Below, one piece after another: positions 60,104 to 64,000 of a stretch of 64,000 nucleotides of DNA. Each line of letters opens with the position of its first letter. The stretch's first letter is position 1. The notes beneath the pieces were generated by a model. The model saw only the letters and a program-made list of their open reading frames with translations. It was not told where the DNA came from and ran no database searches. The stretch spans positions 2,730,581 to 2,794,580 of the forward strand of contig NZ_FOYW01000001.1 in NCBI RefSeq assembly GCF_900115285.1, written 5' to 3'. The position numbers were made by a program, and so were the translations under genes. Source of the stretch: Marinobacter daqiaonensis (GTDB lineage: Bacteria; Pseudomonadota; Gammaproteobacteria; Pseudomonadales; Oleiphilaceae).

Positions 60104-60119
60104 TCGTCGTAACCGACGA
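60104..60119. promoter_or_regulatory. TCGTC-N6-GACGA operator 10
   Basis: TCGTCGTAACCGACGA is a perfect 6+6 palindrome, 108 bases upstream of the TRAP receptor start (60228). Confidence 0.8.
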
Positions 60120-60227
60120 CGTGTCGATGAGGAGCGCAGCCGTAAGCTGGGTAACACTGTTCGAACAACAACAAACCGGGCGTGCCCCGCGAGATGGCAC
60201 TGCCCGACAAAGGACCCGGAGGTTCAC

Positions 60228-61382
60228 ATGACGTTACGCAATGCCATAAAACAATTCGCAGCACCTTTACTGCTCGGAGGCCTGGTGGTTGCCTCAGGGG
60301 CTAACGCCACCAGCATTTCCCACGCCACTGGCTACCCACCCAACTCCATTGGCGCCGATTCCGCAGAAACCTACGCCAGGGCGCTGGAGGAAATCTCGGG
60401 AGGAGAGCTCACCGCCAAGGTGTATGCGGGCTCACTGCTGAGCTTCAAGGAGACATCCCCGGGCATTCGCGACGGCATGGCCGATTCCGGTTTCGTGTTG
60501 CTGTCCTACTATCCCAGTGAGTTCCCTGTTACCAACCTTGTGGGCGAACTCAGCATGCTCACGGAGCTTGTGGACGTTGCGCCAAGTCATGCGGGTCTGG
60601 CCTACGTGGGCGCCATGTCCGAATTCATCATGAATGACTGCCCGGAATGCATCGAGGAATTCGCGGCACAGAACCAGGTGTTTACGGGAGGCTCCGCGAG
60701 TACCGCCTATTTCCTTCTCTGCAACCAGCCGGTGACCACGGTGGAGCAGGCCAAGGGCAAGCGCTTCCGTACCGCCGGTGCCCATTGGGCGCGCTGGACG
60801 GAGGAAGTGGGCGCGACGCCGGTCTCTCTGTCCATCGCGGAAACCTACGAAGCCCTGAACCAGGGGGTTCTTGACTGCACCATCAGTTCACCGACGGAAC
60901 TGGACATCTTCAAGCTGAAGGAGGTGACTTCGGACATCACCCAGGGTGTGCCCGGTGGTGTCTACGGCGCGACGGCGGTGAACAACCTCAGCCGTGATGT
61001 CTGGCGGGGTCTGTCGGAAGAGGAGCGTCGTTATATTCTCAAGGCAACCGCAGTGCTGGGAGCGGATATCAGCTGGAAATATCAGGTCAGCGCGAGCAAA
61101 GAGATGGAGAACGCCAGTGAAAGCCAGATCACGGTTCACCAGCCCTCCGATGAGCTGGTCGAGATGACCGAGGCATTCATTCGCAACGACCTGGATACGA
61201 TCGTCGAGCGGTATGAAGAGAAGTACGGAGTAACAGGTGCCGATCTGGTTATTGACAGTTTCCGGTCACTGCTCACGAAATGGTCGGGTCTGGTCGAGGG
61301 CATTGATAACGCCGACGACCTTGCCGACCTCTACTGGGAAGAGATCTACTCCAAAGTGGATGTGAGTGCTTACGGCATGTAG
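60228..61382 (+). CDS. TRAP transporter solute-binding protein (DctP family), copy 3
   Basis: Periplasmic receptor of 384 residues. Signal peptide with likely cleavage near ANA (about residue 27). Core segments GIRDGMADSGFVLLSYYP and RTAGAHWARWTE match the other two copies; Cys138, Cys141, Cys165 and Cys217 have the same spacing. No DctQM genes adjoin. It is followed by a GC hairpin and two acyl-CoA dehydrogenase genes. It may share the DctQM pair at 36695-38562, placing uptake of another acid under the same regulon. Confidence 0.93.
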   Translation: MTLRNAIKQFAAPLLLGGLVVASGANATSISHATGYPPNSIGADSAETYARALEEISGGELTAKVYAGSLLSFKETSPGIRDGMADSGFVLLSYYPSEFPVTNLVGELSMLTELVDVAPSHAGLAYVGAMSEFIMNDCPECIEEFAAQNQVFTGGSASTAYFLLCNQPVTTVEQAKGKRFRTAGAHWARWTEEVGATPVSLSIAETYEALNQGVLDCTISSPTELDIFKLKEVTSDITQGVPGGVYGATAVNNLSRDVWRGLSEEERRYILKATAVLGADISWKYQVSASKEMENASESQITVHQPSDELVEMTEAFIRNDLDTIVERYEEKYGVTGADLVIDSFRSLLTKWSGLVEGIDNADDLADLYWEEIYSKVDVSAYGM

Positions 61383-61390
61383 GCCCCGGT

Positions 61391-61413
61391 ATGCGCCCCC
61401 CGGTGGGGCGCAT
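61391..61413 (+). other. Hairpin after dctP copy 3
   Basis: ATGCGCCCC (61391-61399) pairs with GGGGCGCAT (61405-61413), between the receptor gene and the acyl-CoA dehydrogenase pair. It is comparable in place to the hairpin after the Liv receptor and may set receptor excess. Confidence 0.55.
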
Positions 61414-61450
61414 TACCTCCTTCGTCTCCCTTCCTTTCCCGAGGCATCTC

Positions 61451-62659
61451 ATGAGCGCACACCAGGCGGCCGAGTTATCGGCCTTCCGTCAGCAGGTTCG
61501 CGACTTTATCGAGGCCAATGCGGACGATGAAATACGGGAAGCCGGCCGCAAGACCACCAGCTTCTTCCCGCCGTTTGATCAGGTTATGAAATGGCACCGC
61601 ATTCTCCACAGCCAGGGCTGGTCCGCCATTCGCTGGCCGGAGGAATACGGAGGCACCGGCTGGGATGTGCCCCGCCAGCTCATTTTCGAGGAAGAGTGCC
61701 GCCGCGCAGGCGTACCTCTGCTGCTGCCCCAGAGTATATCCATGGTGGGGCCGGCGATTATTCACTACGGCACAGACGGGCAGAAGCAAAAGCATTTACC
61801 GGGCATCCTTTCCGGGGATGACTTCTGGGCCCAGGGTTATTCCGAGCCCAATGCCGGTTCCGATCTGGCGTCCCTGAGATGTCGGGCAGAGCGGGACGGT
61901 GACCACTATGTAATCAACGGCTCCAAGACCTGGACCACCTACGCCCATCACGCCAACCGCATGTTCCTGCTGGTGCGGACTGGGGGTGCTGGCAAGCCCC
62001 AGCAGGGCATCAGCTTTTTCCTGATTGAGGACCTGACGGACCCGGGCATCGAGATCCGGCCCATCATTGGTCTGGACGGTCTGCCCGAGCAGTGCGATGT
62101 CTTCTTCACCAATGTCCGGGTGCCGGTGGACTGCTGCCTTGGAGAGAAAAACGATGGCTGGTCGGTGGCCAAGTACCTGCTCGAGCATGAGCGGGGCGGT
62201 GGCACGTCCTTTGCCACCACCTTCCGCCACGAACTGGCACTGATTCTGCGGCTGGCCCGACGCACGGGGGACGGCTTTGGTGGAACGCTTGCCGATGATG
62301 GGGCCTTTCAGGATCGCTATATGCGACTTGTCCTGGAAGTGGACACCCTTGAAGCCACGGAGGAGCAGTTCGCCGCCATGGAAAAGGGCTCTCCCCAGTC
62401 CGGCCCCATGAGCTCCATGATCAAGATCATCTCCATGGAGACGCTTCAGCGTATCAACGAAATGGCCATCGATGTGGCGGGCTCACCTTCTTTGCCGCTC
62501 CAGCTGGCAGCCCTGACGGTCGGCAGTGGCGTTGAGCCCATTGGCGACGAAGATGCCCTGACCCTGATGCCCAAGTACCTGAACAACCGGGCCGCCTCGA
62601 TTTTTGGCGGCAGCAACGAGATCCAGCGCAACATCATTGCCAAGTCCCTGTTGCGGTAA
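61451..62659 (+). CDS. Acyl-CoA dehydrogenase, large-subunit type (PimC-like)
   Basis: Acyl-CoA dehydrogenase of 402 residues. WRILH-type N-terminus, WAQGYSEPNAGSDLASLRCR, INGSKTWTTYAHHANRM, and the C-terminal FGGSNEIQRNIIAKSLLR FAD segment. It lacks the QxHGGxG segment, which is present in the next gene instead. This complementary loss fits heteromeric dehydrogenases such as PimC/PimD or the actinobacterial steroid FadE pairs. The ATG at 61451 follows GAGG. Confidence 0.9.
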   Translation: MSAHQAAELSAFRQQVRDFIEANADDEIREAGRKTTSFFPPFDQVMKWHRILHSQGWSAIRWPEEYGGTGWDVPRQLIFEEECRRAGVPLLLPQSISMVGPAIIHYGTDGQKQKHLPGILSGDDFWAQGYSEPNAGSDLASLRCRAERDGDHYVINGSKTWTTYAHHANRMFLLVRTGGAGKPQQGISFFLIEDLTDPGIEIRPIIGLDGLPEQCDVFFTNVRVPVDCCLGEKNDGWSVAKYLLEHERGGGTSFATTFRHELALILRLARRTGDGFGGTLADDGAFQDRYMRLVLEVDTLEATEEQFAAMEKGSPQSGPMSSMIKIISMETLQRINEMAIDVAGSPSLPLQLAALTVGSGVEPIGDEDALTLMPKYLNNRAASIFGGSNEIQRNIIAKSLLR

Positions 62660-62670
62660 GGAGCCGGCCC

Positions 62671-63807
62671 ATGAGCACCCTGAACCACGAAACCCGCGCC
62701 ATGCTGGATGATAGCGTGAGCCGGTTTGTCCAGAACGAGTACACCTTCGATGACCGGCGTCAGAACCTGGCCCGGCATCAGGGGCAGTCCGAGCGGGTAT
62801 GGCAGACTTTTGCGGAGATGGGCTGGCTGTCCATCCCCTTTACGGAGGAGTTGGGAGGCCTGGGTGGTGACATCACCGATACGGTGGGTGTGATGCGCAA
62901 TTTCGGCCACGCCCTGATCACCGAACCCTACCCGGCGGTGATGCAGGCCGCCCGCCTGTTGGCCCTGGGCAACAATGAATACCTGAAGTCAGAGTTGTTA
63001 CCAGGGGTTCTTGAGGGGAGGCGCCAGCTGGTATTCGCCGGCGAGGAAGTGGCCAGCCGGGGCAATCCGCTGGCCGTAGCACTGAAGGCTGAACCGGACG
63101 GCGATGGCTTCCGTCTCAGCGGTGAAAAGATTTCCGTGCGCCATGCCATGACGGCGAGCCACGTTGTGGTTTCGGCGAGGCACCACGGTAGCTATTGCGA
63201 TGAGGCGGGGCTGGACCTGTTCGTGCTACCCCTGGAAACACCAGGGGTGGTGGTGACCGATTATCCAATGATGGACGGCCAGCGCGGGGCAAACATCCGT
63301 TTTGATGGAGTTTCCGTCAGCCCGGACCAGCGCCTGGTGGATGCGGGCAACGCGGGAGCCCTCATCCTCCGGGTGAATGCCGAAGCCATCCTGATGGCGG
63401 CTGCGGAAGCCGTGGGGATCATGGAAACCCTGGTAAAGAAAACCGTCGCCTATACCCGGACCCGCAAGCAGTTCGGCGTGGCCCTGGCGGAATTTCAGGT
63501 GCTCCAGCACCGCATGGCCGACATGTACATCGAAACCACCAGCGTCGACAACCTGCTGGCCCAGACCGTCACCCGCTGGGCCGGTGCCGATGCCCGCCAG
63601 CAAGCAACCCTGGCGTCAAAGCTCAAGGCACGCATGGGTCAGGCCAACCGCTATGTCGGCCAGCAGGCAGTCCAGCTCCACGGTGGCATCGGCATGACCG
63701 ATGAACTGGACATCGGCCACTACTTCAAACGCCTGACCGCAATTGATCTGCAAATGGGCAACAGCGAATGGCACCGCAAGCAGCTGTGGCGTGAGACCGT
63801 GGCATAG
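62671..63807 (+). CDS. Acyl-CoA dehydrogenase, small-subunit type (PimD-like)
   Basis: Acyl-CoA dehydrogenase of 378 residues. The middle domain is divergent (FAGEEVASRGNPLAVALKAE instead of the TEPxAGSD loop), QFGVALAEFQVLQHRMADMY and VQLHGGIGMTDE are kept, and the C-terminus LQMGNSEWHRKQLW lacks the GGxxE FAD motif. With the gene 11 bp upstream it probably forms one mixed enzyme. Start ATG after AAGGAG. The substrate could be a bulky or dicarboxylic acyl-CoA (inference). Confidence 0.9.
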   Translation: MSTLNHETRAMLDDSVSRFVQNEYTFDDRRQNLARHQGQSERVWQTFAEMGWLSIPFTEELGGLGGDITDTVGVMRNFGHALITEPYPAVMQAARLLALGNNEYLKSELLPGVLEGRRQLVFAGEEVASRGNPLAVALKAEPDGDGFRLSGEKISVRHAMTASHVVVSARHHGSYCDEAGLDLFVLPLETPGVVVTDYPMMDGQRGANIRFDGVSVSPDQRLVDAGNAGALILRVNAEAILMAAAEAVGIMETLVKKTVAYTRTRKQFGVALAEFQVLQHRMADMYIETTSVDNLLAQTVTRWAGADARQQATLASKLKARMGQANRYVGQQAVQLHGGIGMTDELDIGHYFKRLTAIDLQMGNSEWHRKQLWRETVA

Positions 63808-63827
63808 CCCCCACCTCCCCCTCTATC

Positions 63828-63984
63828 CCTGTAGGAGCTTGCCTGCAAGCGAAGAGGTCAGCTACCCAGCTGTCGGCCCCTTCTCACCATCAGAACCGGA
63901 ACCCGGGCACCACATTCCTCGCCGGCAGGCCGGCTCCTACAGCTAAGGCCCCGATCCTGTAGGAGCTTGCCTGCAAGCGAAGAG
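63828..63984. repeat. REP-like repeat cluster
   Basis: Two direct copies of a unit beginning CCTGTAGGAGCTTGCCTGCA (63828-63856 and 63956-63984) flank an inverted variant, TCGCCGGCAGGCCGGCTCCT (starting 63919, to 63942). Typical of REP/BIME clusters at the end of transcription units in pseudomonads and relatives. The cluster may continue beyond the window. Confidence 0.85.
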
Positions 63985-64000
63985 CTCAACCACCCAGCTA

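Noticed and set aside
1..64000. Insertion sequences, phage genes, tRNA or rRNA genes
   Set aside because: No transposase, integrase or structural RNA signature was seen while reading both strands; the only repeats are short intergenic ones.

Overview
The window reads as one continuous catabolic block from a GC-rich gammaproteobacterium. I recognise 56 protein genes, no RNA genes, no transposase and no CRISPR array. The style of the genes (atu-type terpene genes, TRAP and Liv importers, many acyl-CoA enzymes) and a REP-like repeat at the right end (CCTGTAGGAGCTTGCCTGCA, from 63828 and again from 63956) suggest a marine, lipid- or hydrocarbon-using genus of the Marinobacter / Pseudomonas / Alcanivorax type. 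The genus is inference.

Layout. (1) 0-3.4 kb: an unrecognised protein with two Cys-rich CGSGG modules, an SDR and a TRAP solute receptor. (2) 3.5-20.1 kb: an acyclic-terpene (atu-like) block with AtuA, a biotin-dependent acyl-CoA carboxylase pair of the geranyl/methylcrotonyl type, hydratase, acyl-CoA dehydrogenases, two acyl-CoA ligases, a GST, an AraC regulator and a TetR regulator. (3) 20.2-39.8 kb: beta-oxidation operons (BtrH-like acyltransferase, flavoenzymes, thioesterases, alpha-methylacyl-CoA racemase, HSD10-like SDR, thiolase, complete TRAP transporter) around a 903-residue MalT/LuxR-type regulator. (4) 39.9-50.1 kb: a TetR-led, translationally coupled operon (hydratase, ligase, two MaoC-fold proteins, esterase/lipase) divergent from a five-gene Liv-type ABC importer. 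(5) 50.2-63.8 kb: more beta-oxidation genes, including a kinase - DUF6285 - acyl-CoA dehydrogenase set like LvaABC of levulinate catabolism, a third TRAP receptor and a two-subunit acyl-CoA dehydrogenase.

How it works together. Small organic acids are imported (TRAP, ABC), activated by four AMP-forming ligases, and degraded by eight acyl-CoA dehydrogenases, five crotonases, four SDRs, one 3-hydroxyacyl-CoA dehydrogenase and one thiolase. Special enzymes deal with methyl branches (carboxylase, racemase) and 4-hydroxyacyl-CoAs (Lva-like). The likely diet is isoprenoid or other methyl-branched or oxygenated acids; the exact substrate cannot be read from sequence.

Regulation is the most striking part. 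Ten copies of a palindrome TCGTC-N6-GACGA sit in promoter regions between 24.7 and 60.1 kb, covering most operons there and the MalT/LuxR gene itself: apparently one regulon. A different palindrome (TTGACCAARC-GYTTGRTCAA) overlaps the promoters of the 9.9-18.4 kb block near its TetR gene. A third motif (TGAATCGGTYGTCA) flanks the second TetR gene.
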